This document shows, in pieces, positions 1 to 10,278 of a stretch of 64,000 nucleotides of DNA. Position 1 is the stretch's first letter. Every line of letters starts with the position of its first letter. Source of the DNA: Icerya purchasi (taxonomy: Eukaryota > Arthropoda > Insecta > Hemiptera > Monophlebidae); NCBI GenBank assembly GCA_039619475.1, contig CM077116.1, positions 303,588,464 to 303,652,463 on the forward strand. The letters are read 5' to 3'. Position numbers and translations under genes: made by a program. Below the pieces are notes generated by a model. That model did no database searches. It was not told the DNA's origin and worked only from the letters and a program-made list of their open reading frames with translations.

Positions 1-415
1 CGTCTATGGGTTCCCAACATAATTATATCGTTTATTCATTATATACATCTTAAGTCTAATACATCATATTCGTCTCATATATAATTACTTAATTCAACTT
101 AACTTCTACTATATTTTTACTACTTATGTAAGTCCACAGTTTATTCTGGATTCAATTACTGTTCATAGGAGCAGCGTTTTTAAGTTTCCCTCCTTTTTTT
201 AAATTAGATGTGATCCAGAATTCTTGTCTACTACTTCGATTCTTTTGAATCTCCCACCATCCTTCAGTCCTTAGTGAATAAAGTAACTTCACCAATTTGG
301 TCGTACAGATGTCGCATCGGATTTCTATCAAAACTTCTCCAAACACACCTCTTTCAACATTATTCATTTCTAGTATAATATTTTTCAAAGTGCTGACGTA
401 AGATCTGGCCTGCAT
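1..415 (-). repeat. Fragment of an unclassified dispersed element (copy 1), running off the window
   Basis: On the minus strand an 87-codon open frame (415-152) is followed by AT-rich sequence that ends at the window edge. The first about 24 bases share about 21 with 62825-62848 (core TTCCCAACATAATT). In that second copy the shared motif also lies downstream of a short minus-strand coding-like stretch and close to a T-run. This suggests the 3' part of a retrotransposed element. I do not recognise the peptide: it contains GWWEIQKNR and CDICTTKLVKLL but no known catalytic motif. An unrelated chance frame remains possible. Confidence 0.35.
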
Positions 416-615
416 TTCCTCCCAAAATCAATGTACATGTAGAGTAAATTTTGGAATGCGTAATTTAAATGTTATAACAAATAATAGAAATTAGTTTAAG
501 TTAAAAATCGAACCCGAATTATTAAGAAGTATGTGATAAAATCGAATGCTACTTCCGTGACTTTGCACCTTCCAAGAAATCTAAATAATAATGTAACATT
601 ATATACCATACTGTT

Positions 616-812
616 TTGGTTTTTTTTTTGTTTTTTTTCTTTTGGGCGCTTTGACCCAACAACTACAGAAATTATGGAAAGCGTTAAATAGAGAGACGAT
701 TAGAAATAAAGCTTAGGAAAGGTTGGAGTGCAGGGATTATATCTGTAGAGATGGGAAGGAAAGGACAAAGGAAGAACTATAAGGAGCAGGAAGACCCAGT
801 GTTAAGATTTTA
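616..812 (-). mobile_element. LINE family B, very short 5'-truncated 3' end
   Basis: A T-run at about 620-638 (the poly(A) tail of a minus-strand insertion) is followed by TTGGGCGC...GACCCAACAAC. This is the same tail signature seen at 10279-10330 and 60546-60600. The next about 150 bases (GGAAAGGACAAAGGAAGAAC, AGGAGCAGGAAGACCCA) resemble 10400-10470 in the longer copy of the family. Only the C-terminus and 3' UTR of the RNase H-bearing ORF are represented, so it is non-functional. Confidence 0.6.
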
Positions 813-815
813 GAG

Positions 816-1280
816 TAAATGTCCCAATTTTATGTAATGTTTGTAATATTTTAATCTTTTCCCACTTCCAAAAAGAAGCAAGTTATAGGTTCGTCGCGTA
901 TGATTTTTTTTTTTTTTAACTCATATTTATGTAAACTGGTTTTGCCGATTGTTTGTCCGCAATTCAAGTTTGCGTTCGGTGGCGGTTTTCGTTTTTGGAA
1001 ACATAAATACACTTCTTATTAGGGTGCAGGTTTTTTTTTTTTTTTTTTTGGCACCACTTCAGTTAACTAGGTCGATGAATAAGAAGTCCCACACCATAGG
1101 GAGAAGCATGTATAGAATATATTATTGCTAATTTAATAATATCATCGAAACGCAAAAAAAGTATTATTTGTATGTGTTGTAGTATGTTCAGTGTTTCGCG
1201 AGTTTAATAAAATTAATTTTTTTATTATATAAAATTGGGACATTCTTTCGTTATAAAATCGAATGGGGGCCGGCCGAAGA
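816..1280. other. Unannotated stretch with two opposed copies of a short motif
   Basis: The motif TGTCCCAATTTTATGTAA appears on the plus strand near 828-845, and ATAAAATTGGGACATTC, its reverse complement, near 1228-1244. The same motif is tandemly repeated at 50870-51000, next to another copy of the repeat annotated at 1281-1420. Two T-runs (905-919 and 1031-1049) lie between. No gene is seen. Confidence 0.35.
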
Positions 1281-1420
1281 ATTAAGTTGTAAATTTTGAT
1301 CATTTTATACAAAGTATAGAAGAAAAAGAGACAGAAATGTAAGCAAGAGGGGTCAAGGGGCACAGTCCCTTGTGAGGCCAAAATGCCGAGTTCACGTATA
1401 TACGTGTATGTGTATGTGTG
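1281..1420 (+). repeat. Microsatellite-associated dispersed repeat (copy 1)
   Basis: About 110 bases beginning AAGTTGTAAATTTTGATCAT match 51130-51235 with few differences. The element contains an imperfect hairpin (CAAGGGGCACAGTCCCTTG) followed by GAGGCCAAAATG, and then runs directly into a short-period TA/TG-rich repeat. The second copy runs into a long (TA)n tract. Being repeated beside microsatellites in both places suggests a small mobile sequence that ends in, or seeds, simple repeats. It is non-coding; the peptide that can be translated from it is fortuitous. Confidence 0.55.
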
Positions 1421-2716
1421 TGACATATAAGATTTTAAAAGTCAAACGATTCATATGACTCTAGCTATTGCTGTTTCGCTCATTACATAGTAATGATTAC
1501 TAAACATACACACTGTAAACTCATTTATACTTACACGAATATGTTTGTGCAATTTAAATACTTAAATTAATTAAGCCAACCAGTTTGCAGTAATTTCTGA
1601 CAATCTTGTTTGCGTGTAACTAATTCATTTCCCCCAGTTAATATGTTGGTACAATCGTTTTACATATTTTGTTGCATATGTTACAACTGTTCCGTTAATA
1701 ATATGGAGACGTAGGTCATCATCAATGTTCCGACAAACGCCATCTTAACGATAGACTGCCATGTCTTATTCTGCGCTATCCGCATAATTTTTCGGTTAGA
1801 TGGTTTTGCACATCCTCACAGTTGGATACAAACACGTGCTTCGAGAATATATATGTAAATGAAAACTAGCTGTTTAGCTCACACAGTCGTCATATTTTTG
1901 ATACAATTTCCTTCAACACTGCTACCATTTTTTAATTTGCTCTTTAGCGCCAATTATACATATTTATCCCCATTCGCTTCCTTGAGACTCTGAAATTCAA
2001 ACGGTTATTATTGTTACTTTCCCAATTTTTAATTAAAATTTGTGCATAAACAAAACTCAAATATTACCTTTCCGATTCAAGACAGGCAGACGAATATGTT
2101 TAACAATAAAAAAAAATCAGTTTAATTTTCAAGTAGCCAACAGCAATACCCCTATTCAGAATAAAGACGACATTGTCAGGATATAAACACCGAACAAACC
2201 GGAACATAGAGATCAGTTCGGAAAGAGAGCGTATTATTAAATTACTCACGAGAAAAAAAAATTCAATTTCCTAACTAAATGAAAATACCGTTCGCTGTTT
2301 TTTAAACAAATAACCGCACACCTGAACCTAACACTCTGAAAAATATAGAAGTTTTCTTACTGTTTTAAGATAGAATACAAACTGTTTGACAGCGATATAT
2401 AGTCTATGTCGCTAGTACAATTTGACAACGATATCCTTGTCTCTTTCTATCGCTAGTAATTGGCTATTCGCAATTTTAGACTGCTGCAGTTTAGAAAACT
2501 ACTTGCGGTACCAATGCTAAAGCTCAGCATGTAATACTCTTATAATATTTTCCGTTATAAGCACCATGCCTTCTGGCTATAGCATGATATCGAACTTTTT
2601 CTTGTCTCGACCCTTAAAATTTGGAAGTTAAAAAAAAATTACAGACTTTACTACATAATATGAGTAATCTTCGTACAAAATTATAATACGATAAACCTAT
2701 TTTTTACGAAGTTACT
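1421..2716. other. Unannotated AT-rich stretch
   Basis: No open frame of useful length, tRNA-like fold or recognisable transposon motif was found on either strand. It contains only ordinary AT-rich sequence with short homopolymers. Confidence 0.5.
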
Positions 2717-3060
2717 ATTGAAAATTTTCTTTACATATTTATTTTATAAATAACAATAGATTTTTCACTAATATTCGTACTATTAATAATTTCCATCATT
2801 CTGAAATATATTAATAATTTACATAAATGAATTACCCGTATTAATAAAAATTACACATGTTATTGATTATACTGGTAATAAAAAGTTTTTCCTTAAGATA
2901 TTAATAAAGTACCTAAAAATATGGAGCATATTTTTTCTTTTCTCTTTTAAAGATAAGAACACCCTAAAAAATCATCAATATTTATTTTAAATTTTTGATT
3001 TTTTTCAGATTTTTGTGTATTTATAATAACTATTTCAGTTCTCATGCCGGACACGGCCTT
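2717..3060 (-). repeat. Dispersed repeat, reverse copy of 54659-54999
   Basis: The reverse complement of this stretch aligns along its length with 54659-54999. Shared blocks include ATAAATATGTAAAGAAAATT, ATGGAAATTATTAATAGTAC, TGTAAATTATTAATAT and GAGGCCGTGTCC or near variants. By eye the copies are roughly 85-90 percent alike, with a few small indels. There is no coding content. The family is unknown: perhaps a non-autonomous DNA transposon or the 3' part of a retroelement. No terminal repeats or target duplication could be fixed. Confidence 0.6.
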
Positions 3061-4625
3061 GTATATACATGTAATGGTTTACATAAGAGAGCAATAAAAA
3101 TAACAAATGACTGCAATAACAGATAAATATGAAAATGGTGATAATTAAAAGCGAAATAATCGATGAAATATAATTATTTTAGTAAATTAATACCTTATGT
3201 GAACTGGAAAATGTTTCTCAAAAGACTACTTTATTAAATTGACGTAAGTAGTATTTATAATAATTCAATTGAACCATCTGATGAAATTAATTTGTTATTC
3301 TGTATTGAAATTTCATACAATTGATATGTTTCAAAATTTAGATGTATGGAAAATAGAGAAGTTTGATATGTTAATACTATTAAGGATTTTAAATAACGCG
3401 GGAAAAAGGTTATACTTCGTTAAAAATAAATGAAAATTTTTAAACCGATGATACATATATATTTAGTTTACGACGATATCTAATATATTACTTCCTAGAC
3501 GATGTAAAAAAATTACCGCGGGTTCTGCATCATTAATATTAAAACTACAGACACCTACTAACACGGTGGTCTTCGTAATGTCACATTTTCAAGGTCTCGC
3601 AAAAAGTTATTACATTTCACCAGTCTCTTGCATCAACACACACGGTAGTACTGTGCATGTAGCCGAGTTAGAAAAGCTGTTTTGCGATCCGACTGAAAAA
3701 GTTAAAAATAGACTTTTTACTATACTGCAACGTTTGCCTTAATATAAATAAGAACAAAGCAATTTTCGGAATTTCTCGTAGAATTTCAAGACGTCTACAT
3801 AAATTATCAAAATTTTAACTTTTTACAGTTACTCACATCCGATATCTTACGTGTAGGATGATTTTAAAATACACAGCAACGTCTACGGTACACAGAAAGC
3901 GAAAATCTTACGTGTCACTAAAATCACACAGGTAATGAACAAAAAAATCACCAAATTGAAAATTATTCAATTTAACCCGCTAAATGCGGTAAAATTACTA
4001 TCAAATAATAACGTGATTCTTTAACAATAAAAATGTGTAACGTCTACTCGAATTGAAATCTAAAACTAAACATTCCGAACTTGTAAATCAAAGGGAAAGT
4101 GATGAACCATAAACCTTTTTTCTCCATTAAGTTTGTCAAAACTTTGAAACATTGAAGTATGTATTTCAGATAAACTCAAACTAAGCAGTCAGAGGAAATT
4201 GAAAAAACTGAAATTTAGTACTTTTAGTCTGTCCAACCAAAAAAGTCCGTTCTAGTGTCGTTGCAGGAGTGTCAGTGTTGCTCAATTAGCAGTAGAGGAC
4301 ACACGTATTAACACTTGACGTGTATTTCAATATTATCGACGAAAAGAATTAGCCGTATTTCTGTTATTCCTCCCTTTCTCAGAAGCAACAATATCGTTTT
4401 CCGTATGTTCAGGCGTTCTTCTGCTTACATCTAGACGGACTACCTGCTCACGCAGCAAGCATTATACCTAATATAAATCATGTTATAAAATTGAAAATTT
4501 TAATTTTTTGGAAATTGATAAGCAGACGGAGGTAAAAGTAGATAACATAATACATTTCGATGATACCGATGACGATGATTCTGAAATTTTCAGTAACACA
4601 TTAGAATGTAGTCTAGAATCCGATG
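3061..4625. other. Unannotated AT-rich stretch
   Basis: Nothing firmly recognisable. Just before the LINE, 4500-4628 can be read on the plus strand as a short acidic peptide (FDDTDDDDSEIF), which resembles the acidic N-terminus of some transposases. It is too short to assign. Confidence 0.4.
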
Positions 4626-4629
4626 TAGC

Positions 4630-4670
<41 letters not shown>

Positions 4671-4685
4671 AGAAGGGGTACTAAA

Positions 4686-4727
4686 CCACTCGCTGCATGT
4701 AACTACCTCGGTTATCGCAGTGAGTGG
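4686..4727 (-). promoter_or_regulatory. 3'-UTR stem-loop of the I-like LINE
   Basis: CCACTCGCTGC (4686-4696) and GCAGTGAGTGG (4717-4727) are complementary over 11 positions, with one A/C (or G/U in RNA) mismatch, around a 20-base loop. It lies between the ORF2 stop and the poly(A) tail. In several LINE groups a 3'-terminal RNA hairpin is recognised by the element's own reverse transcriptase; that role is inferred here. Confidence 0.6.
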
Positions 4728-4736
4728 ACCCACGTT

Positions 4737-7700
4737 CTAAAACATACTCCTTAGCTCGCTAGCCTGAACGAAAGTCATAAGATTGTTCAAAGCAGTAGGG
4801 GTATTTGAGAGGATGTCTTCAATCGATGTGATCTGGCCTCGCCGTAACCCATTTAGACGTGTGCATTTCAGCAAGATATGCGAAACTGACGGGTATTCAT
4901 CGGTAGAACAAAGAGGGCAGGTACTTGGCTTTGGGGCTTGTTTGAGGATATAGTCGTGGGAAAAGGACGTATGTCCCGTTCTCAGGCGATTGATTGCCGA
5001 AAACACTTTGCGTTCTGTTCCGACTGGAGGCCACCATGGCTCCGTCGTAGGCTTCAGTTCCCTGAGGAAGGTCGACTGAGACATCCAGTCATGACTCCAC
5101 TGTGCGAAGACCGTATCTGACAGGAAACCTCTCAGAGATAATGGACCAAAAGCAAATAACGGCATTGGGCACATCATGAATGACCGAGCGACCAGGTCAA
5201 CCCGCTCATTCCCCGGAACACCGGCATGACTGGGGGGGACCCATAAAAAAACAACTCGGCATCCCCTTCGGCTCAGCTGGTATAAGATAGCTAGGACTTC
5301 TAGGACCATTGGTGATTCCGGGTGATCTGACTGCAAAGCACGTATGGACTGCAAGGAATCAGTCACCAGTAAGATTCCGAGCGGTTGGGATCTCAGTTCT
5401 AAGTATGCCTGAAGACAAAACAACACAGCATACATTTCGGCTTCCGCAATGGATACAACGTTGTTCAACCGCATGCCCTCTGCGATTCCGTCTATTTCGA
5501 AAGCGCATGCCGCTGGGGCAGCCTTGGACTCATTAGCTTTGGATCCATCAGTGTATGCTTTCGAGAACGTGGTATATTTATTAATAATATTTAGTGCCCT
5601 GTGCCCTCGCAGCGCCGGTGGGTGATTATTATCAGTGAGAGTTGTGATAGCTTCTACCTGAAAAGAAGCCCAGGGTGGGGGTAATTTTGAAAAGTCCGTT
5701 CTGGGTGTTAAGTTGGGCTTTATGTTATTTTGCAACAAGATTGCATTGACTTCAGGTAGGTTATCCTTGGGAAAATCAGGCTCCGTAGTTACGTCGCAAT
5801 GATTCTCCGCAGCCCATGAAAGCATATCGCGATAAGTGAAGAACTTTCTGTTGTAAGACAACGGTGGTATACCAGCTAACGAACATAGGCTTTTAGCTGG
5901 AGATGTACGATGGGCGCCAAGTATCATGCGAATAGCGGCGTTATGGATTGGGTCCAGTGTTTTTAACAGGGAACCACTCGCTGACGAGTACACCTGACTC
6001 CCATAATTGATTTTGCTGAGGACCAGTGCTTTATAAATATTTAAGAGAAACTTTGGCTGAACATTAAATTTGGGATTTGACAAGAACTTGATTACCCTTA
6101 AAGACTGACGGGATTTAGTTTTTAAATCAGATATAAAGGGCTTCCACGTCAGGTTGGCGTCCATCAAGATGCCTAGGAAAGTTGCTGTTGTTTTATAAGG
6201 AATTGGACTATTGTTCACTTGTAGTGATGGCGGATTCTGAACAGGACAACCTCGATGGAACACAACGTATTGAGACTTCTGAGAGGAGAAATCCAGCCCA
6301 TTCTTTCCTGACCATTGCTGCAATCTATTAATTGTATTTTGCAGGATAGACTGGGCCAAGGAAGGGATGTTAGATGCCACGGATATGTTTAGATCATCTA
6401 TATATAGGCGAGCACTTACTGGAGGCCTGATGCAGTCAACAATTTCGTTTATATAGAGGATAAACAGGGTAGCACTTAAGGCGGAACCCTGAGGTACCCC
6501 GTTCTCTATTGGAACTTTTCTCGATATCGAGGAGCCAATTCGGATTTGAATCCATCTATCGCTCAGATAGTTGTGAATGTATCGCCCCAGCTTACCGCCC
6601 ACCCCGACCGCTTTTAATTTTCGAAGCAAGTGTTGCCTCGATACGCGGTCGAATGCCTTCTCCATATCGAAGAATACTGCATAAAGGTGGTGTCGACGAT
6701 GAAAGGCAGATACAATTTGTCTTTGAAGGCTCAATAAATGATTAATGGTTGACTTTGATTTTCGGCCTCCAGCTTGAATTGGTGATAGGACAGCGTTTGC
6801 TTCAAGGAAATGCAGAAGTCGCCTGTTCACCATCTTTTCCATCGTTTTAGACAGGACAGACAGAAATGATATTGGTCGATAACTTTCAACTTGGAAAGGA
6901 TTTTTATTCACACTTGGGATAGGAATGACGGTCGCAACTTTCCATGCATCCGGAATAGCCTCAGCTGACCATATCTGATTATATATATTCAGTAGGAATT
7001 CCTTAACATGGCCCGGGAGATATTTCAACATGTAGGGGTGTATCGAATCTTCACCGGGTGCACTGTTCCTGGTGTGATACTTAAGTTGGAACTCTAGTTC
7101 AGCCATAGAAAAGGGGCAGTTATAAGGATCGTCAGCATTGGAATCGAAATTAATGGACTGTTGCTCATAAAGTGTTTTTTGCTGTTGGAAATTGCTGGAA
7201 TACTTCAGTGCCGAGAATTCTGTGGAAAAATAATGTGCAAATGCTTCTGCAACATCTCTGGTCTCTGTTATGTGAACTCCATTAACTTTTAATGTTGGGT
7301 GCATACGGGTACTATTGCTGTTACTAATAGTTCTGATTTTTTCCCACATTACGTGAGCATTAACTGTTTGAGGAATTGATGCTGCAAAAGAATTCCACGA
7401 CTCCTGTTTTTTGCTGCGGATGAGGTCTCGGGCAGCTGCTCTACACTTCTTAAATGTGATTAGGTCCTCAACCTTTCCAGTTGACTTATATTTCCTGAGA
7501 GCTCGTTTTCGCTCTGTTATCGCTTTTTTAATGTCATCGCACCACCACGGAACTGGTCTGCTTCGCTTTCTTTGTGATACTTTTGGAATTGTTGCGTTGG
7601 CTGCCTCCGAAATCACATTTTTTACGAAACGCGGCATTAATCCATCAAGCTGGTTGGGTGTCACTGTACTTTTAAACTCTATTATTATAGGAAAGTGGTC

Positions 7701-8357
7701 GCTCGAGCATAAGTCATCCATCACCCGTAGGGAAAATTTAGGGGCCAGCATGCTTGAGCACAGGGCTAGATCTATCGTTGAGAAAGTGTGATGCGTAAAA
7801 TTAAAATGGGTGGGTGAAGTTGTAGTGAGTAACACCAGGTCGCTATTAATTACAATATCGGATAATACTCGTCCATGCTGATTTGAGGACAACGAGCCCC
7901 ATAATGGCGAGTGAGCATTAAAGTCTCCGAGGAGCATTGCATCACTTCCGAGCGCACTGATGAGGGAATCCATTTGGCTGTGGGTTACCTCGCTTCCAGG
8001 AGGTAGGTAGCAATTACAAATTTTTACTCCTGACGAGGAAAGAGAAGGGATGTTGACTCGTATAGTTACAGCTTGAAAAGTAGTTGTAATTGGTATCTGT
8101 TGCGCTGGTAGTGACGTGTGTACTCGCGTCGCCACACCACCGCTCGCTCTCTCCCCGTTTGGATTATCATACCGGAAAATATTATAATTCTTAATGGACG
8201 TTCTGGCATCTGGCTTAAGTCTGGTTTCTTGCAGGCATACTATTAGTGGAGAAATCTCGGCTATTAGCTGTTCTAGTTCGGCCCTATTGCTTGCGAAACT
8301 TCGACAGTTCCACTGCATTATCACTCCTTTATTTTCCAAATCCATTTTTATTTTCAT
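4737..8357 (-). CDS. LINE ORF2: endonuclease - reverse transcriptase - RNase H polyprotein
   Basis: A 1,206-residue open frame starting at ATG 8357. Residues about 14-228 form an APE-type endonuclease: QWNCRS near residue 15, QET with E44, GDFNAH at 144-149, and SDH at 219-221. The reverse transcriptase (about 430-760) shows SYRPISFLS, FFDMEKAFD with D564, GVPQGS at 620-625, and the catalytic box as YIDD (652-655) rather than the usual YADD. RNase H (about 930-1060) has D937 in YTDGSK, E974, D1000 and D1054. A C-terminal cluster is C1147, C1150, H1160, C1165. The enzyme would nick target DNA and copy its own RNA in place (target-primed reverse transcription). RNase H plus this ORF1 type points to the I group rather than Jockey. 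No stop or frameshift was found, so the protein could be made if the element is transcribed. Confidence 0.93.
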   Translation of the reverse strand: MKIKMDLENKGVIMQWNCRSFASNRAELEQLIAEISPLIVCLQETRLKPDARTSIKNYNIFRYDNPNGERASGGVATRVHTSLPAQQIPITTTFQAVTIRVNIPSLSSSGVKICNCYLPPGSEVTHSQMDSLISALGSDAMLLGDFNAHSPLWGSLSSNQHGRVLSDIVINSDLVLLTTTSPTHFNFTHHTFSTIDLALCSSMLAPKFSLRVMDDLCSSDHFPIIIEFKSTVTPNQLDGLMPRFVKNVISEAANATIPKVSQRKRSRPVPWWCDDIKKAITERKRALRKYKSTGKVEDLITFKKCRAAARDLIRSKKQESWNSFAASIPQTVNAHVMWEKIRTISNSNSTRMHPTLKVNGVHITETRDVAEAFAHYFSTEFSALKYSSNFQQQKTLYEQQSINFDSNADDPYNCPFSMAELEFQLKYHTRNSAPGEDSIHPYMLKYLPGHVKEFLLNIYNQIWSAEAIPDAWKVATVIPIPSVNKNPFQVESYRPISFLSVLSKTMEKMVNRRLLHFLEANAVLSPIQAGGRKSKSTINHLLSLQRQIVSAFHRRHHLYAVFFDMEKAFDRVSRQHLLRKLKAVGVGGKLGRYIHNYLSDRWIQIRIGSSISRKVPIENGVPQGSALSATLFILYINEIVDCIRPPVSARLYIDDLNISVASNIPSLAQSILQNTINRLQQWSGKNGLDFSSQKSQYVVFHRGCPVQNPPSLQVNNSPIPYKTTATFLGILMDANLTWKPFISDLKTKSRQSLRVIKFLSNPKFNVQPKFLLNIYKALVLSKINYGSQVYSSASGSLLKTLDPIHNAAIRMILGAHRTSPAKSLCSLAGIPPLSYNRKFFTYRDMLSWAAENHCDVTTEPDFPKDNLPEVNAILLQNNIKPNLTPRTDFSKLPPPWASFQVEAITTLTDNNHPPALRGHRALNIINKYTTFSKAYTDGSKANESKAAPAACAFEIDGIAEGMRLNNVVSIAEAEMYAVLFCLQAYLELRSQPLGILLVTDSLQSIRALQSDHPESPMVLEVLAILYQLSRRGCRVVFLWVPPSHAGVPGNERVDLVARSFMMCPMPLFAFGPLSLRGFLSDTVFAQWSHDWMSQSTFLRELKPTTEPWWPPVGTERKVFSAINRLRTGHTSFSHDYILKQAPKPSTCPLCSTDEYPSVSHILLKCTRLNGLRRGQITSIEDILSNTPTALNNLMTFVQASELRSMF

Positions 8358-8428
8358 GAAAAAAAAAAATTTACTGTAATATTAAAGCTCTTACCGTGGG
8401 GCCGCCGAGAGTGTCTTATTTAGCAACG

Positions 8429-9976
8429 TTATGGTGAGGAGTCTTTATTATCTGCACGAAGTTCATCGTTATTTATCTTGTCTGGAGCGTTTTGCATTTT
8501 TGAAATTTTATTTAGTTCTTTTATTATACGGGTGCATCTATTTTTAGCGTTTGGAGCATTTAAAAATGGTTTTACCGTTGATAACATGTGTACGAGACCA
8601 CCTTTGTCCTCGGTGTAATCATTGGCATAATTTATAAAATCGGGGTCTGAACATACATTTTTCATAAATAACTTGAACTCCTCATAGTTCATATATAAAG
8701 GGGAGTTTTTGCTGTTAAAGAGGTGTTTAGCCCCAGCAATTATTTTTTCTACTTCTACCGATTTATTGGGCTTTTGAGTAGGGTTGGTGGCCGCTATGGT
8801 CGATGTAGTCGACTGCGCCGAATCCATTTGTATCGGCATGGTCACAGTCTCCTGCATCTTTCCCTCCGAATCTTCATTTTCCATACTCTTCCGCTTGGTT
8901 TCTGGCTGGAAAGAAAAATTCGGCTGTAACTGATCTGCGACGGGGGGTGGCGGCGATATTGGATTGGGGCGTTTCTGGGCTGCGCTAGCTTGGTCATGGG
9001 TACTTTCATCCACACTATGCCTCTGTTCGTTCTGTTGCATCGTTATGTGTTCTGGCTCGTTTACGGTATCTTCTTTAGTTTTGGTACGTTTACAATTTGT
9101 ACAACCATGATCTTCGAGGTGGGTGAAAATGCGGTATTCGTGGTCATTGTGTTTAATTAGGAAAGATTCAGGGATGTGAAGGCAGTCGACGCTTTCAATG
9201 TAGACTTGTCGCCTCCAGCTAATTATGTGCCCGAATTCTGGATCGGAAGGATTAACCCGCAATATAGCTATCGGTGAGAGTTGTTTAACCCCCATGATAG
9301 ACGACAAGTATTGTGCAATTATTTCGTTCGGTATGGTGGCTGAAACGTTAGACAGCACGAGTTTATTAGCCGGATTTCTCACCCTGCGTGCTTGGATTGT
9401 TTCTTAACCTATCGTTATTGTTCCGTTATTTTTGAAGAACGAGTCTGTTAGGTGGACGGATTTTAAGAAAATTATTATTCTATCGCCGCTGATGCGAGAG
9501 CCGGCTGTGATATTATGAGCACCACCGACTTTGTCTTTCAGCGCTACGAAATAGTCGCGAATTGATAGAGGAGAGATGTACGGGAATATTATGCCCTGTT
9601 CGTCTTTAGGGTGTTCAAATTTCGTTAACGGAATAATTTTTTTCGTTATTTTAATTTTTTCCGCGAAGGTTTGTTTGGGTCGCGTATTTGAAAACTTAGC
9701 GGGCGCATTTATCGACAGTGGTAAAGCGGGGAAATCGTGATCAGATGTACAGCTTGGCAGTGCACAGCTGTTCGTGTTATGTGTAATGGTTGTGTTATCA
9801 GTGAAAGAGTGTTGGTGTGTATCTGTTTGGGGTTGTGTGTGAGTGGATGCGCGATCACTCGCATGTTTCGGTATCGAAAGAAATGAAACGGTATCACCTG
9901 ATTGCTGTGGTTGTAGCTTCGTTTGGTTTATCGGCGAGTGAGCCGGATTCCCGGTCGATGATGAAGCGGGTAGCAT
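8429..9976 (-). pseudogene. LINE ORF1 (gag-like RNA-binding protein), interrupted by one in-frame stop
   Basis: Two open stretches lie in the same reading frame. The first runs from ATG 9976 to a TAA at 9406-9404; the second resumes seven codons later and ends at 8429. Apart from that single stop the frame is continuous, about 515 codons. The N-terminal third is rich in Ser, Thr, Gln and His and looks disordered. The middle has the pattern of I-type ORF1 proteins: RISGDRIIIFLKS before the stop, then NPANKLVLSNVSATIPNEII and FGHIISWRRQVYI, followed by a reduced zinc-knuckle region with only CTNC visible where a CCHC knuckle is expected. Its role would be to bind and package the element's RNA. 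TAA differs from several sense codons by one base, so it could be a recent mutation or an assembly error. Confidence 0.75.
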
Positions 9977-10020
9977 CGCTCCGTTCAATTATCACCGAAC
10001 GGTATGCGACATACAGATAA

Positions 10021-10278
10021 TACGATATTACGAGAAATCTAATTAATTATTACACTGAACGCGTTAAATACAACTTGTTAGAAAAACGTAATACTGTCAA
10101 ATTTTGCTATTGAATGATTCCGATTAAGTGAAAGATAATTTCTTTTGTACATATTCTGTATGAAATACCCTATAAGTTGTAAATTTTGATTATAATCTTA
10201 CAGACTTTTTATATATTTTCATCTCTCATCATTTCATTTGAATTATTTTCATAATTATCTATTGTCCTTGATGACGTA
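10021..10278. other. Spacer between two LINE insertions
   Basis: Probably contains part of the 5' UTR of the I-like LINE at its left side. A TTGTAAATTTTGAT stretch near 10176 resembles the start of the microsatellite-associated repeat. No gene is seen. Confidence 0.35.

Larger units (their letters stand above)
4632..10020 (-). mobile_element. Nearly full-length I-like non-LTR retrotransposon (LINE)
   Basis: This minus-strand element has the order ORF1 (about 9976-8429), a 71-bp gap, ORF2 (8357-4737), a short 3' UTR, and a poly(A) tail seen as 32 T at 4632-4663. ORF2 carries endonuclease, reverse transcriptase, RNase H and a C-terminal CCHC cluster. ORF1 is of the gag-like type with the sequence logic of the arthropod I group. 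The 3' UTR contains a strong hairpin at 4686-4727. The 5' boundary is uncertain: ORF1 begins near 9976 and the 5' UTR probably extends a little beyond. I could not find a convincing target duplication. It looks young, because ORF2 is fully open and ORF1 has one stop. Confidence 0.88.

Noticed and set aside
1281..1420. Helitron 3' end because of the GC hairpin
   Set aside because: No CTRR terminus follows the hairpin at the required distance and no 5' TC end was found.
10100..10150. Target duplication of the I-like LINE (GATTCCGATTAAG compared with GAATCCGATGTAG at 4617)
   Set aside because: Too many mismatches, and the 5' boundary of the element is not known independently.
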